Positions 7,638 to 16,422 of a stretch of DNA of 53,608 nucleotides are shown here, one piece after another. The notes below the pieces were generated by a model. That model was not told the origin of the DNA, did no database searches, and was given only the letters and a program-made list of their open reading frames with translations. The translations under genes and the position numbers were made by a program. Source of the stretch: Massilia horti (GTDB taxonomy: Bacteria; Pseudomonadota; Gammaproteobacteria; Burkholderiales; Burkholderiaceae_D); contig NZ_SPUM01000087.1 in NCBI RefSeq assembly GCF_004614195.1, forward strand, positions 1 through 53,608. The letters are read 5' to 3'. Within the stretch, counting starts at the first letter, position 1. Every line of letters starts with the position of its first letter.

Positions 7638-8111
7638 ATGAATCTGGTTTTGTTGTTGATGGCGTTTTGTGTGGGTGTCGCGTTTTCGGTGCAGGCAGCG
7701 GTGAACAGCCAGCTGGCCATGGCGATCGGCGCCAACTCGGTAGGTGCGGCGCTGGTGTCGTTTTTGTGTGGGACGGTGGTGCTGGCGGCGGTGGCGACCG
7801 CGCGCGGCGGTGTGGGCGAGGCCGTCTCGGCAGCGTTCAGCCAGCCGTTCTGGAAGCTGTGCGGTGGTTTTCTCGGCGCGTCGTTCGTGTTTGGTACGGT
7901 TTTCCTGGCCCCACGCATCGGCATGCTCAATTTGGTGGTGCTGGTGATCGCCGGCCAGCTCCTCATGTCGATGGCCATCGATAACTTCGGCCTGGTCAGC
8001 ATGGCCGTGCGCAAGGTGTCGGGCTTGCGCATGCTGGGGGCGCTGGTGATGGTGGGCGGCGTCGCGCTGACCCTGTTCGGCGACCGGATCAGCGCCGCGC
8101 TGTCGCGCTGA
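7638..8111 (+). CDS. YdcZ/DUF606-type DMT-superfamily membrane protein
   Basis: The 157-aa, very hydrophobic protein has five likely membrane helices: about 2-20, 33-55, 70-90, 96-115 and 130-150. The motif VQAAVNSQLA in the first loop and the pattern FVFGTVFLAPRIG.LNLVVLVIAGQL are typical of DUF606 (YdcZ) proteins. These are half-size drug/metabolite transporter relatives that probably dimerise; the substrate is unknown. ATG at 7638 follows AAGAAAG and begins helix 1, so the 40-codon upstream extension is rejected. Its 3' end overlaps the efflux adaptor gene on the other strand by 23 bp, tail to tail. Confidence 0.85.
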   Translation: MNLVLLLMAFCVGVAFSVQAAVNSQLAMAIGANSVGAALVSFLCGTVVLAAVATARGGVGEAVSAAFSQPFWKLCGGFLGASFVFGTVFLAPRIGMLNLVVLVIAGQLLMSMAIDNFGLVSMAVRKVSGLRMLGALVMVGGVALTLFGDRISAALSR

Positions 8112-9258
8112 CCGGCGTTTGCCCGCCGGCGATGCGCACCGGCTGGTTGTCGACCAGCGAGTCAGGCGGATTGACGATGATCTCGTCGCCCGGACTGACC
8201 CCGCTTACTACCTCGATCTCGGTCCCGAAGTCGCGTCCCGGCTGGATCGGGCGCAGCCTGGCGCGGTTGTCCGCGCCGACGGTGGCGACGAACAGTCCGC
8301 TCCCGCGAAAAATGAACGCACTGGACGGAATCCGCGGTGTTCCCGATACGCCCGGCAGGCTGAAGTGGACATCTGCATAGGAACCAGGCAGCAGTTCACC
8401 CTGCGCATTGTCGACCTGTAGCTCGGTTTGCAGGGTGCGCGTGGCCGGGTCGAGCGCGTCGGCCGTGCGCACCACGGTGGCGGGCCAGCGGCCAGGCTTG
8501 TCGGCAAACTGCATTTCGCCCATCAGGCCCGGCTGCATGCTGCGGGCGAACGGCTGCGGCACCTGCACATAGATGCGCAGCCGGCGCGCATCGGCGATGC
8601 TGAACAGCGGCGCATTACTGGTGATGAGGTGGCCGATATCGGTGCTGCGCGCCGTGATCGTGCCGTCGAACGGCGCCACCACGCGCTGGAAGTCGCGCAG
8701 GTCGCGCAGCCGCAGCAGGTTGGCCCTGGCCGACGCGGTGAGCGCGTGCTTAGCCGCGAAGTCGCCCGCCTTTTCGTCGGCGTCCTGGCGCGAGACGGCC
8801 TGGGTCGCCAGCAGGCTGCGCCAGCGCTCGTTGGTGGTGTGGGCCAGGCGCTCGTTGGCCTCGGCGGTGGCCAGGTCTGCCTGCGCCTGCCTCAGCTCCT
8901 GGTCCACTTCCGGCGTGTCGATCTCGGCCAGCAGCTGTCCTTCCCTTACCCTGGCGCCGATGTCGACGTACCAGCGTTTGAGATAACCAGTGGTGCGCGC
9001 ATAGACCGGCGCGTCGGCATACGCCTGCACGGTCCCCGGCAGCACCAGGTTATCGCCGCCGGTGCCGGCACGCACCCGGGTCACGGCGACCAGCGTCACG
9101 CCGGTCTCTTGCGCCCGCTTTTCCAATGCGGCGCGCGCGTGCAGCCGGACCGCGATGCCCCATGCGGCAATCACGGCAAACAGCAGCACCAATGCGGCGA
9201 GGAGCCGCTTGAGTCCCTTCGGCACATGCTTTGCACTCGTCTGCGCCGGGTTATCCAC
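8089..9258 (-). CDS. RND efflux periplasmic adaptor (membrane-fusion protein)
   Basis: The 389-aa protein has an N-terminal membrane anchor (about 17-37) without a lipobox. A lipoyl-like half motif (VYARTTGYLKRWYVDIGARV) follows at about 85-105, then an alpha-hairpin (115-185), the second half (VVAPFDGTITARSTDIGHLI), and beta-barrel and membrane-proximal domains. It links the inner-membrane RND pump to an outer-membrane channel. The start is GTG (GGGAG upstream), and its first 8 nt overlap the end of the permease gene, implying translational coupling. The order permease then adaptor is the reverse of the acrAB type. No TolC-like gene is present, so a channel must be encoded elsewhere. Confidence 0.93.
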   Translation of the reverse strand: MDNPAQTSAKHVPKGLKRLLAALVLLFAVIAAWGIAVRLHARAALEKRAQETGVTLVAVTRVRAGTGGDNLVLPGTVQAYADAPVYARTTGYLKRWYVDIGARVREGQLLAEIDTPEVDQELRQAQADLATAEANERLAHTTNERWRSLLATQAVSRQDADEKAGDFAAKHALTASARANLLRLRDLRDFQRVVAPFDGTITARSTDIGHLITSNAPLFSIADARRLRIYVQVPQPFARSMQPGLMGEMQFADKPGRWPATVVRTADALDPATRTLQTELQVDNAQGELLPGSYADVHFSLPGVSGTPRIPSSAFIFRGSGLFVATVGADNRARLRPIQPGRDFGTEIEVVSGVSPGDEIIVNPPDSLVDNQPVRIAGGQTPVSATARR

Positions 9259-12200
9259 GGGCGTCTCCCGCGCCGCCGCGGCGCTTGGCGCGCCAGCCGT
9301 GGATGATGGCGAACACGGCGGGGACGAACAGCAGCGTGGACACGGTGGCGAACAGCAGCCCGCCGATGACGGCGCGGCCGAGCGGCGCGTTTTGTTCGCC
9401 GCCTTCGCCCAGGCCCAGCGCGAGCGGGAACATCCCGATGATCATCGCCAGCGCCGTCATCAGCACGGGCCGAAAGCGCGTGTAGCCGGCGCTGTGGGCG
9501 GCAGTGACGGGGTCAATGCCGTGCTCCATGCGCTCGCGCGCAAAGCTCACCAGCAGGATGCTGTTGGCGGTGGCCACACCCATGCACATGATGGCGCCGG
9601 TCAGCGCCGGCACGCTGATCGGCGTGCCGGTTGCGAACAGCATCCAGACGATGCCGGCCAGCGCCGCCGGCAGCACGGTAATGATAATCAAGGGATCGAG
9701 CCAGGACTGGAAGTTCACCACGATCAGCAGGTAGATCAGCACCACCGCGGCCGCGAGCCCCAGCTGCAGGCCGGTGAACGAGGCGTTCATCGTCTCGACC
9801 TGGCCACGCACCACCAGCTCGCTGCCGCGCGGCAGGCCCTTGCGCGACTGGTCGACCACCTGCTGCACCGCGTTTGCCACCGAACCCAGGTCGCTGTCCT
9901 CGACCCGGGCGAAGAGGTCGATGGTCGGCTTGACGTTGTAGTGGCTGATCACCGCCGGCCCGACGCCGCGCGACACGGTGGACAGGTTGGCCAGCAGTTG
10001 CGAGGTGCCCGAGCCGGGATCAAGGGAGGTGATCGGCGTCGAGCGCAGGTCCTGCAGCGTGGTCAGCCGATACTGCGGGGCCTGGACCGCGACGTTGTAC
10101 TGCACGCCGGTCTTGGGATCGGCCCAGAAGCTGGGCGAAGTCTGGAAGCTGCCGGACAGCGAGACCAGCAAGTCGGTCGCCACGTCGCGCTGGGTCAGCC
10201 CCACTTCGGCCGCCTTGCTGCGGTTGACCTCGACGTCCAGCTCGGGGTAGTCGAGCGCCTGCTGGATGCGCAGGTCGGCCAGTCCCGGTATCTTGCGCAG
10301 CTGCTGGTACAGCCGGTTCGCGAACGCGCGGTTCGCCTCTTGGTCGAAGCCGACCACCTGCACGTCGATCGGGGAGGGCAGGCCGAAGTTCAGGATCTGG
10401 GTCACGATGTCGGCCGGCAGGAAGGCGAAGGTCACCGAGGGAAAGGACTCGTTCAGTTTGCGGCGCAGCAGGCGTTCGTAGTCGTGCGTGCTGTGGTGGT
10501 CAGCGCTCAGCGAGATCAGGACGTCCGCGTCGCCCGGCCCGACCGGCGCTGAATTACTGGAGGCGAGGTTGATCGCACTGTTCGGCAGGCCGATGTTGTC
10601 GACCATGTTGGCCAGTTCGTTGGCGGGAATGACCTGGCGGATCACTCGCTCGACCCGGTCGCACAGCGCGGCGGTTTCTTCGATCCGGGTGCCGGTGGGC
10701 GCGCGCAGGTGCAGCTTGATCTGGCCGGCGTCCACCGACGGGAAAAAGTCGCGCCCGAGCCAGGGCAGCAGCAGGAACGAGAGCGCCACAAAGCCGAGAA
10801 AGGCAAGCACGAAGCCCCGGCGCCACGCCAGCACCAGTCCCAGCGTGTTCTGATAGCGATCGCGCAGCGATTCGAAGCCGTGTCCGATGCGCTCTTGAGC
10901 CCGCGCGAACACGTTCCCGCGCGGCGCAGCCTGCTCCTGCGGCTTGTGCGCGCGCAGCCAGTATTTGGCGAGCGTTGGCACCAGCGTGCGCGACAGCCCG
11001 TACGACGCGAGCATGGCGAAGATCACGGCTTCGGCCATCGGCACGAACAAAAAGCGCGGCACGCCCTTCAGGAAGAACATCGGCACGAACACGATGCAGA
11101 TCGCCAGCGTCGCCACCAGCGCCGGCACAGCGATCTGCTGCGCGCCGTCCAGGATCGCCTGCTCGACCTCCTTGCCCTGTTCCAGGTTCCAGTTGATGTT
11201 CTCAATCGCGACCGTCGCGTCGTCGACCAGCACCCCGACCGCCAGCGCCAGGCCGCCCAGCGTCATCAGGTTGATGGTCTCGCCCAGCGCCGACAGGCAG
11301 ATGAGCGAGACCAGCACCGACAGCGGAATCGAGATCGTGATGATCAGGGCGCTGCGCCAGGACGCCAGGAGCAGCAGGATCATGAGCCCGGTGAGGGCGG
11401 CGGCGATAGTCGCCTCGCGCACCAGGCTGCTCACCGCGGCGCGCACGAACAGCGACTGGTCGCCGGTGGTGGTGATGTTCAGCGCCGGCGGCATGCTGGC
11501 CCGGATGCCTGGCAGCAGCCGATGGATGCTGTCGACCACGTCGAGGGTGGACGCGGTGCCGGTCTTGACCACGCTCATCAGCACCGCGCGCTGGCCGTTC
11601 ACGCGCACCATGTTGGTCTGGGGCGCCGATCCGTCGTGCACATGCGCCACGTCGCGCACAAAAGTGATGGCGTTGCCGCTGGAGCGCACCGGCAGATTGT
11701 TCAGTTCCTCGATCTGGAGCGGGCTCGAATTGAGCTTGATGTTGTATTCGAAGTCGCCAATTTTCTGGGTCCCGGCCGGCACGATCAGGTTCTGCGCATT
11801 GATCGCGGCCACCACGTCCTGCGCCGACAGGTTCCTGGCGCGCAGGGCTGGCGGATCCAGGTCGACCTGGACCTGGCGCTGGCGGCCGCCGTACGGAAAC
11901 GGCAGCGAGGCGCCCTGCACGGTCGAGAGGGCCGTGCGGATGAAGGTGTTCCCAAGGTCGAACATCTGCGCCTCGGACAGCTCGCCGCTGGTCAGCGCGA
12001 GCTGGAGGATGGGTACGCTCGACGCGTTATACGTGATGATGATCGGCGGGTTGGTGCCGGGAGGCGTAAAGCGCAGCTGGGTCTGCGAGATTCCGGTGAT
12101 CTGCGACAGGGCGAGGTCGAGGTTGACGTTGGGCCGGAAGTAGTACTTCACCAGCGCCGTGCCGGACAGGTTTTGCGACTCCGTGCGCTCGACGTCATTG

Positions 12201-12424
12201 ACCACCGTTTGCGCGCCGCGCTCCGAGAACGAGACGATGCGGTTGGCCATGTCTTCCGGCGGCAGGCCGGTGTAGGTCCAGATCACGTTGACGATCGGGA
12301 TCCGGATCTCGGGAAAGATATCGGTCGCGGTGCGCAGGATGGCGAAGGTGCCAGCCAACACGATCAGCAGCGCAAGCACGATGAACGTGTACGGCCGGCG
12401 CAGCGCAACCCGAACAATCCACAT
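9251..12424 (-). CDS. RND efflux permease (AcrB/MdtB-like superfamily)
   Basis: The 1057-aa protein has the typical RND duplication: TM1 (about 10-30), a large periplasmic loop, TM2-6, a cytoplasmic helix, TM7 (about 527-545), a second loop and TM8-12. The TM4 aspartates of the proton relay are present as D401-D402 (GVLVDDATVAIEN). In TM10 the Lys of AcrB (K940) aligns with Ala in GVATANSILLV, so the relay differs from AcrB. This separates it from classical HAE-1 pumps; substrate is not predictable. ATG at 12424 has AGGAGAAAGG upstream, so the 14-codon extension is rejected. It is divergent from a PilT-like gene. Confidence 0.95.
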   Translation of the reverse strand: MWIVRVALRRPYTFIVLALLIVLAGTFAILRTATDIFPEIRIPIVNVIWTYTGLPPEDMANRIVSFSERGAQTVVNDVERTESQNLSGTALVKYYFRPNVNLDLALSQITGISQTQLRFTPPGTNPPIIITYNASSVPILQLALTSGELSEAQMFDLGNTFIRTALSTVQGASLPFPYGGRQRQVQVDLDPPALRARNLSAQDVVAAINAQNLIVPAGTQKIGDFEYNIKLNSSPLQIEELNNLPVRSSGNAITFVRDVAHVHDGSAPQTNMVRVNGQRAVLMSVVKTGTASTLDVVDSIHRLLPGIRASMPPALNITTTGDQSLFVRAAVSSLVREATIAAALTGLMILLLLASWRSALIITISIPLSVLVSLICLSALGETINLMTLGGLALAVGVLVDDATVAIENINWNLEQGKEVEQAILDGAQQIAVPALVATLAICIVFVPMFFLKGVPRFLFVPMAEAVIFAMLASYGLSRTLVPTLAKYWLRAHKPQEQAAPRGNVFARAQERIGHGFESLRDRYQNTLGLVLAWRRGFVLAFLGFVALSFLLLPWLGRDFFPSVDAGQIKLHLRAPTGTRIEETAALCDRVERVIRQVIPANELANMVDNIGLPNSAINLASSNSAPVGPGDADVLISLSADHHSTHDYERLLRRKLNESFPSVTFAFLPADIVTQILNFGLPSPIDVQVVGFDQEANRAFANRLYQQLRKIPGLADLRIQQALDYPELDVEVNRSKAAEVGLTQRDVATDLLVSLSGSFQTSPSFWADPKTGVQYNVAVQAPQYRLTTLQDLRSTPITSLDPGSGTSQLLANLSTVSRGVGPAVISHYNVKPTIDLFARVEDSDLGSVANAVQQVVDQSRKGLPRGSELVVRGQVETMNASFTGLQLGLAAAVVLIYLLIVVNFQSWLDPLIIITVLPAALAGIVWMLFATGTPISVPALTGAIMCMGVATANSILLVSFARERMEHGIDPVTAAHSAGYTRFRPVLMTALAMIIGMFPLALGLGEGGEQNAPLGRAVIGGLLFATVSTLLFVPAVFAIIHGWRAKRRGGAGDARG

Positions 12425-12612
12425 GGCCTTTCTCCTGGCCCGGCTGGCGGGCCGAACCGGCATCACTCAGGCTGGCCCTCGCGCCATCCGTCAGGGTATT
12501 GTAGTTTTTTGCGCGAGTTCGACGCGTGCTTCACGCGCGGTGGGCCGGGACTGCTGGCCGATGCAGAGCAAAAATTATCTTGCGGATATGCAATTTTAGG
12601 CGATGCAGGTCT

Positions 12613-12618
12613 TATAAT
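12613..12618 (+). promoter_or_regulatory. Probable -10 box (TATAAT) of the PilT-like gene
   Basis: A perfect TATAAT lies 33 bp before the ATG at 12651. No good -35 is seen 16-18 bp upstream (gcaatt), so an activator may be needed. Confidence 0.45.
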
Positions 12619-12650
12619 GCTGACATCAATCGCTCATCGCCAGAGAACAG

Positions 12651-13772
12651 ATGGAATATCACCAGTCCTCGCAGATCCGTACCCTGTCGTACATCGAAAA
12701 TGAAGACCACCCGGTGTTTGGCACCCTGGTCGAGCAGATCCTGCACCTGCTCAATTCGCGGCTGGTGTTCTCGGACATCATCATCCACCAGAACAGTCCG
12801 CTCATGCTGCGCCAGCCGAAGGGGCTGGTGGCGGTGACCGATTCGCCGATCACCAAGGAAGAACTGGAAGAATTCTTCGACGTCATCGAGCCGAACTGGG
12901 CCGAGCGCATCGCCCTGCGCGCGTTCGACCGTTCGATCGACCTGCACACCGCGCGCATCCGCGCCAACTGCTTCAGCTTCCAGGGCAAGAAGCGGCTCGG
13001 TTGCGTGATCCGGCGCTTTCCCAAGGAGCCGCTGCCGCTGGCCGACCTGGGGCTGCACCCGGACGAGCAAGACTTCGCGCGCCTGACCAGCGGGCTGGTG
13101 CTGATCCTCGGCGACACCTGCCACGGCAAGTCGACCACGATCGCGTCGATGATCGATGAGATCAACAAACACCGCTCGGGCCACATCATCACGATCGAAG
13201 ACCCGGTCGAGACCCTGATCCCGCAGCGCATGTCGATCATCACCCAGCGCGAGGTGGGCGAGGACGGCGACGTTGAAAGCTACTACCGCGGCGCGCTGGA
13301 CGCGCTGCGCGAGCGGCCGGACGTGATCGTGATCGGCGAAATCCGCGACGCCCAGACCGCGCAGGAGGCGCTGGCGCTGGCCGAGTCGGGGCCGCTGGTG
13401 CTGGCCTCGCTGCACGCGCGCTCGACCGAGCTTGGCTTGCAGAAGATGCTGCGCCTGCTTGGTAATTCGGAGGCGCAGGCGCAAGCCCTGGCGCACGCGC
13501 TGCGCGGGGTGCTGTGCCAGGCGCTGCTCCCATCGCTGGAAGGTAACCGCTACCACCTGGCCACCGAGTGCCTGACGCCGAGCCCGGCGGTGATGCGTAT
13601 GCTCGAGGCGGGCGATATCGGGGCGATCCGCGCGCACATGAATAGCGGGCGCGATGCGGGTTGCCATACCATGAATCAGATGCTCGAATCGTTGCTGGCG
13701 GCGCACAAGGTCAGCGTGGACGATGCGCGCAATGCGTCGACCGACCGGGTCGGGTTTGCGGAGATGGTGTGA
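12651..13772 (+). CDS. PilT/PilU-like twitching motility ATPase
   Basis: The 373-aa secretion-superfamily ATPase has an N-terminal PAS-like region with SRLVFSDIIIHQ (about 36-46). The core has Walker A at 154-162 (GDTCHGKST), Asp box E183-D184 (TIEDPVE), Walker B at 223-233 (PDVIVIGEIRD) and His-box H255 (LASLHARST). All catalytic boxes are present, but Walker A differs from the usual GPTGSGKS at three variable positions. Length fits PilU (about 370-380) better than PilT (about 345). These ATPases depolymerise type IV pili. No other pilus gene is nearby, so it is a stand-alone paralogue. Confidence 0.88.
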   Translation: MEYHQSSQIRTLSYIENEDHPVFGTLVEQILHLLNSRLVFSDIIIHQNSPLMLRQPKGLVAVTDSPITKEELEEFFDVIEPNWAERIALRAFDRSIDLHTARIRANCFSFQGKKRLGCVIRRFPKEPLPLADLGLHPDEQDFARLTSGLVLILGDTCHGKSTTIASMIDEINKHRSGHIITIEDPVETLIPQRMSIITQREVGEDGDVESYYRGALDALRERPDVIVIGEIRDAQTAQEALALAESGPLVLASLHARSTELGLQKMLRLLGNSEAQAQALAHALRGVLCQALLPSLEGNRYHLATECLTPSPAVMRMLEAGDIGAIRAHMNSGRDAGCHTMNQMLESLLAAHKVSVDDARNASTDRVGFAEMV

Positions 13773-13831
13773 AGCGGTTGCGTTCGCTGCAAGCGGGACG
13801 GTAAAAGTCAACGCCAACACTGCGCGAATGT

Positions 13832-13904
13832 CCGCGTGCGCACGGGTGCGCACCCTACGGCACCTGCCGAAGCCATTGTAGGGTGCGCACCTGTGCGCAC
13901 GCGG
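13832..13904. repeat. Pair of GTAG-headed REP units, heads facing each other
   Basis: Units 13832..13860 (ending ccctacgg) and 13878..13904 (starting GTAGGGTGCGCAC) are inverted with their GTAG heads inward, 17 bp apart. This is opposite to the other copies, where heads face outward. It lies 59 bp after the PilT-like gene. Confidence 0.8.
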
Positions 13905-13948
13905 AACTTTGATCTGTGGCGGCGCCGCCGCAAATCGGACCGGCTCCG

Positions 13949-14149
13949 TTATCGGTTGCCTTTCTTTGAGGACTGCTTGCTTGCGCCGTGATGCGCGGAC
14001 TGCTTGGTCTCCCCATGCTGCGCGCGCTGCTTGTTCACGATCCGCGCCGCGACTTCTTTCTCGCGGCCGGGGTAGCGATGTTCCTTCTCGAACTTGTTTT
14101 CCAGTTCCTTGTACTCGCGTTCACGTTTGGGGCTGGCTCCTGTTGGCAT
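13949..14149 (-). CDS. Small charged hypothetical protein (66 aa)
   Basis: The Lys/Arg/Glu-rich helical protein has a KREREYKELENKFEKE segment followed by HRYPGREKEVAARIVNKQR and a His/Ser/Lys-rich tail. It has no membrane or export signal. The composition resembles small stress or plasmid-stabilisation-like proteins of proteobacteria, but I do not recognise a characterised family. ATG at 14149 has AAGGAG seven bases upstream, which makes this a convincing gene and rules out the 28-codon extension. It follows the cytochrome genes on the same strand, 92 bp after the stop. Confidence 0.7.
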   Translation of the reverse strand: MPTGASPKREREYKELENKFEKEHRYPGREKEVAARIVNKQRAQHGETKQSAHHGASKQSSKKGNR

Positions 14150-14241
14150 GGCAGTCTCCTTGTTCCAACTGAGAAAAGCCAAGCTTAGTCCTTCGCACCG
14201 CGCGGATTCCGTTAAACAACGCACGGTCCGCAATCATCTGC

Positions 14242-15516
14242 TCAGCCTTCCGGCACGTCCCGGTAACGGTTGACCTGCGTCGCCGACACAGCGCCGGCCT
14301 GGTGGCCCCAACTGGTGCGCAGATAGGTGACCACCGCCGCCACTTCGTCGTCATTCATCAGATGCCGATACGGCGGCATGCCATACGGCCGCGGATTGCC
14401 TTGCGTGCCGGGCGGAAAACCGCCGTTGAGCACCATGCGGATCGCGTTCACCGGCGAGTCCATCGCCAGCGCGCGGTTGCCGGCCAGCGGCGGGTAGCTT
14501 GGCGCCGCGCCCTTGCCATCGTCACCGTGGCAATCGGCGCAGTGCTGGCGGTACAGCTTGTGTCCGCGCTCGGCGACCTGTTTCGTGTTGTCGTCAAGCG
14601 GCGCCGGGCGCCGGGCGGCCGGCGCGGCGGGCAATGATTTCAGGTAGTCCGCCATCGCCGCCACGTCGTCGTCCGACAGGTGCTGCAGGCTGCGCGACAC
14701 CACCTCGGCCATCGGCCCGAACACGGCCGCGCGCGGCGACACACCGGTCTTGAGCAACTGGACCAAATGCGCCTTTTCCCAATCGTCCAGGCCCGCTGGC
14801 GCGCCGGACGTGAGCGGCGGCGCGTACCAGCCGAGCATCGGTATCGTGCCGCCCGCCAGTTGCCCTTCGGTCGCGCCCAGCCCGTTGCGGCTGCTGTGGC
14901 AGGCGCTGCAGTGGCCGAGCCCCTCGACCAGGTAGGCGCCACGGTTCCACGCCGCATCGCGCCGCGTGTCGGGCGCATGCACGCCCGGCTTGAAGTACAG
15001 CAGCCGCCAGCCGGCCAGCATCACCTGCTGGTTGTACGGAAAGCGCAGCGCGTGCGGCCGGTTTTGCTGCCGGTGCGCGGGCAGGCTGCGCAGGTAGGCG
15101 AACAGGGCGTCGGCGTCCTCGCGCGTGACCCGGGTGTAGTTGGGGTAGGGGAAGGCAGGGTAGAGCAGGCGGCCGTCGCGCGACTTGCCGTTGTGCAGCG
15201 CGCGCCAGAAATCGTCCGCATTCCATTGGCCGATGCCGGTGTCCGGATCCGGCGTGATGTTCGGTGCGTACACCCGGCCAAAGGGCGTGTCGAGCGCCCG
15301 TCCGCCGGCGTAGGCGACGCCGCCGCGTTCGGTGTGGCAGGCCATGCAGTCGCCGGCGCGGGCCAGGTAGGCGCCGCGCGCGATGTTATCGGGCGTGATG
15401 GCGAATGCCTGCGGCGAGGTTGCAGCCACAAACTGTTCGCGTGGCCAGGCAACCAGCAGCAGGGCGAGCAGGAGGGCGGCAGCGGCCGCGAGCGGGTACA
15501 GGAGCGCTTTTTTCAT
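14242..15516 (-). CDS. Triheme c-type cytochrome (alcohol/gluconate dehydrogenase cytochrome subunit type)
   Basis: The 424-aa protein has an N-terminal membrane/signal helix (about 5-25). Three haem c sites lie at 57-61 (CMACH), 203-207 (CSACH) and 326-330 (CADCH), with a likely axial Met at 380. The spacing and motifs (VYAPNITPDPDTGIGQW, GRLLYPAFPYPNYTR) match the membrane-anchored triheme subunit of periplasmic alcohol, aldehyde or gluconate dehydrogenases. These pass electrons to ubiquinone or an oxidase. No dehydrogenase subunit is adjacent, so the partner is unknown. ATG overlaps the stop of the upstream diheme cytochrome (ATGA), so they are translationally coupled. Confidence 0.9.
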   Translation of the reverse strand: MKKALLYPLAAAAALLLALLLVAWPREQFVAATSPQAFAITPDNIARGAYLARAGDCMACHTERGGVAYAGGRALDTPFGRVYAPNITPDPDTGIGQWNADDFWRALHNGKSRDGRLLYPAFPYPNYTRVTREDADALFAYLRSLPAHRQQNRPHALRFPYNQQVMLAGWRLLYFKPGVHAPDTRRDAAWNRGAYLVEGLGHCSACHSSRNGLGATEGQLAGGTIPMLGWYAPPLTSGAPAGLDDWEKAHLVQLLKTGVSPRAAVFGPMAEVVSRSLQHLSDDDVAAMADYLKSLPAAPAARRPAPLDDNTKQVAERGHKLYRQHCADCHGDDGKGAAPSYPPLAGNRALAMDSPVNAIRMVLNGGFPPGTQGNPRPYGMPPYRHLMNDDEVAAVVTYLRTSWGHQAGAVSATQVNRYRDVPEG

Positions 15517-16238
15517 GGCTGGTCCGGGAAGCTGCCGCAGGACAGGGGGAGCGGGCGGGCAATGGTGTCAAGGGGGCGCGGGTCGGCCGGCATCGGCTGG
15601 GATGCGATCCAGTTCGAGATTGCCGACACGTCGGCCAGGCTCAGGCGCGCGGAGATTGCCGCCATGCAGTCGGGAGCGTGGGCGCGGCGCTGCTGATTGC
15701 GCCAGGCGCCGAACTGGGCGTTGATGTAGTCGCGCGGCAGGCCGGCCAGGCCCGGAATCGTCGGCAGGACGCCGGTCAGCTTCTCGCCATGGCAGGCAAT
15801 GCAGGCTGGCACCTTGAGGCTCGGATCGCCGCGCGTGACCAACTGGCGGCCGCGATCGAGCACGGCTTGCGGCACGCTGGCTGGCGCCGGGGCCGGCGCG
15901 GGCAAATGCTCGGCAGCAAAGTAACCCGCGATCTCGTGCAGGTAGGCATCCGGCAGGTGGCTGACCATGTAGTTCATCATCGGGTACTGGCGCCTCCCGT
16001 CGCGGAAATTGACGAGCTGGTTGTACAGGTAGCCGGCCGGCTTGCCGGAGATGCGCGGGAAGTACTGGTCGTTGATGGCGACGCCCTGCGCATCCTTACG
16101 TGCGTGGCACGCGGTGCAGGCGACCAGGCGTTGGGCGAGGGTATCGGGTACAGCTTGTGGGCCGGCGCTGGCGGACAGGGTGGCGGCGCAGCTGAGTGCG
16201 AACAACGCGATACGGTGGAACTTTACGAAAAGCGGCAT
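15513..16238 (-). CDS. Diheme cytochrome c4-like protein
   Basis: The 241-aa protein has a signal peptide (about 1-26, cleavage near SASA-GP). Haem sites lie at 41-45 (CTACH) and 146-150 (CIACH). The stretch FPRISGKPAGYLYNQLVNFRDGRR followed by MMNYMV is typical of cytochrome c4/c553-type domains that shuttle electrons to terminal oxidases. The open frame extends 56 codons upstream into a repeat element; ATG at 16238 begins the signal peptide and is chosen. It is first in a two-gene operon with the triheme cytochrome (4-nt overlap). Confidence 0.88.
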   Translation of the reverse strand: MPLFVKFHRIALFALSCAATLSASAGPQAVPDTLAQRLVACTACHARKDAQGVAINDQYFPRISGKPAGYLYNQLVNFRDGRRQYPMMNYMVSHLPDAYLHEIAGYFAAEHLPAPAPAPASVPQAVLDRGRQLVTRGDPSLKVPACIACHGEKLTGVLPTIPGLAGLPRDYINAQFGAWRNQQRRAHAPDCMAAISARLSLADVSAISNWIASQPMPADPRPLDTIARPLPLSCGSFPDQP

Positions 16239-16297
16239 GGATGATTTCGAAAGTAAGTTCAACTCGAAATCATAACTTGTTCTGTTGGAAATTGTTC

Positions 16298-16310
16298 GTA
16301 GGGTGCTCAG
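16298..16310 (+). repeat. Truncated GTAG-headed repeat remnant
   Basis: GTAGGGTGCTCAG resembles the head of the dispersed element but loses similarity after 13 bp. It lies next to the full copy at 16331..16422. Confidence 0.4.
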
Positions 16311-16330
16311 GGGCGCCGAGGACCAGCTTT

Positions 16331-16422
16331 GTAGGGTGCGCACCTGTGCGCACGCGGTACGTTCGAATGCCGTTGGCTCCTGCACACGCACGTACCGCGT
16401 GCGCACGGGGTGCGCACCCTAC
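16331..16422. repeat. GTAG-headed inverted-repeat (BIME-like) element
   Basis: Two 32-bp arms (16331..16362 and 16391..16422) match as inverted repeats except for a central base or two, with heads outward. The 28-bp centre contains GCCGTTGGCTCC, shared inverted with the copy at 20877. The TAG of the second head (16419..16421, minus strand) is the stop codon of the exonuclease gene. Confidence 0.88.

Noticed and set aside
15513..16406. 297-residue version of the diheme cytochrome starting at 16406
   Set aside because: The extension translates the GTAG repeat element and hides the signal peptide; ATG at 16238 is the sensible start.
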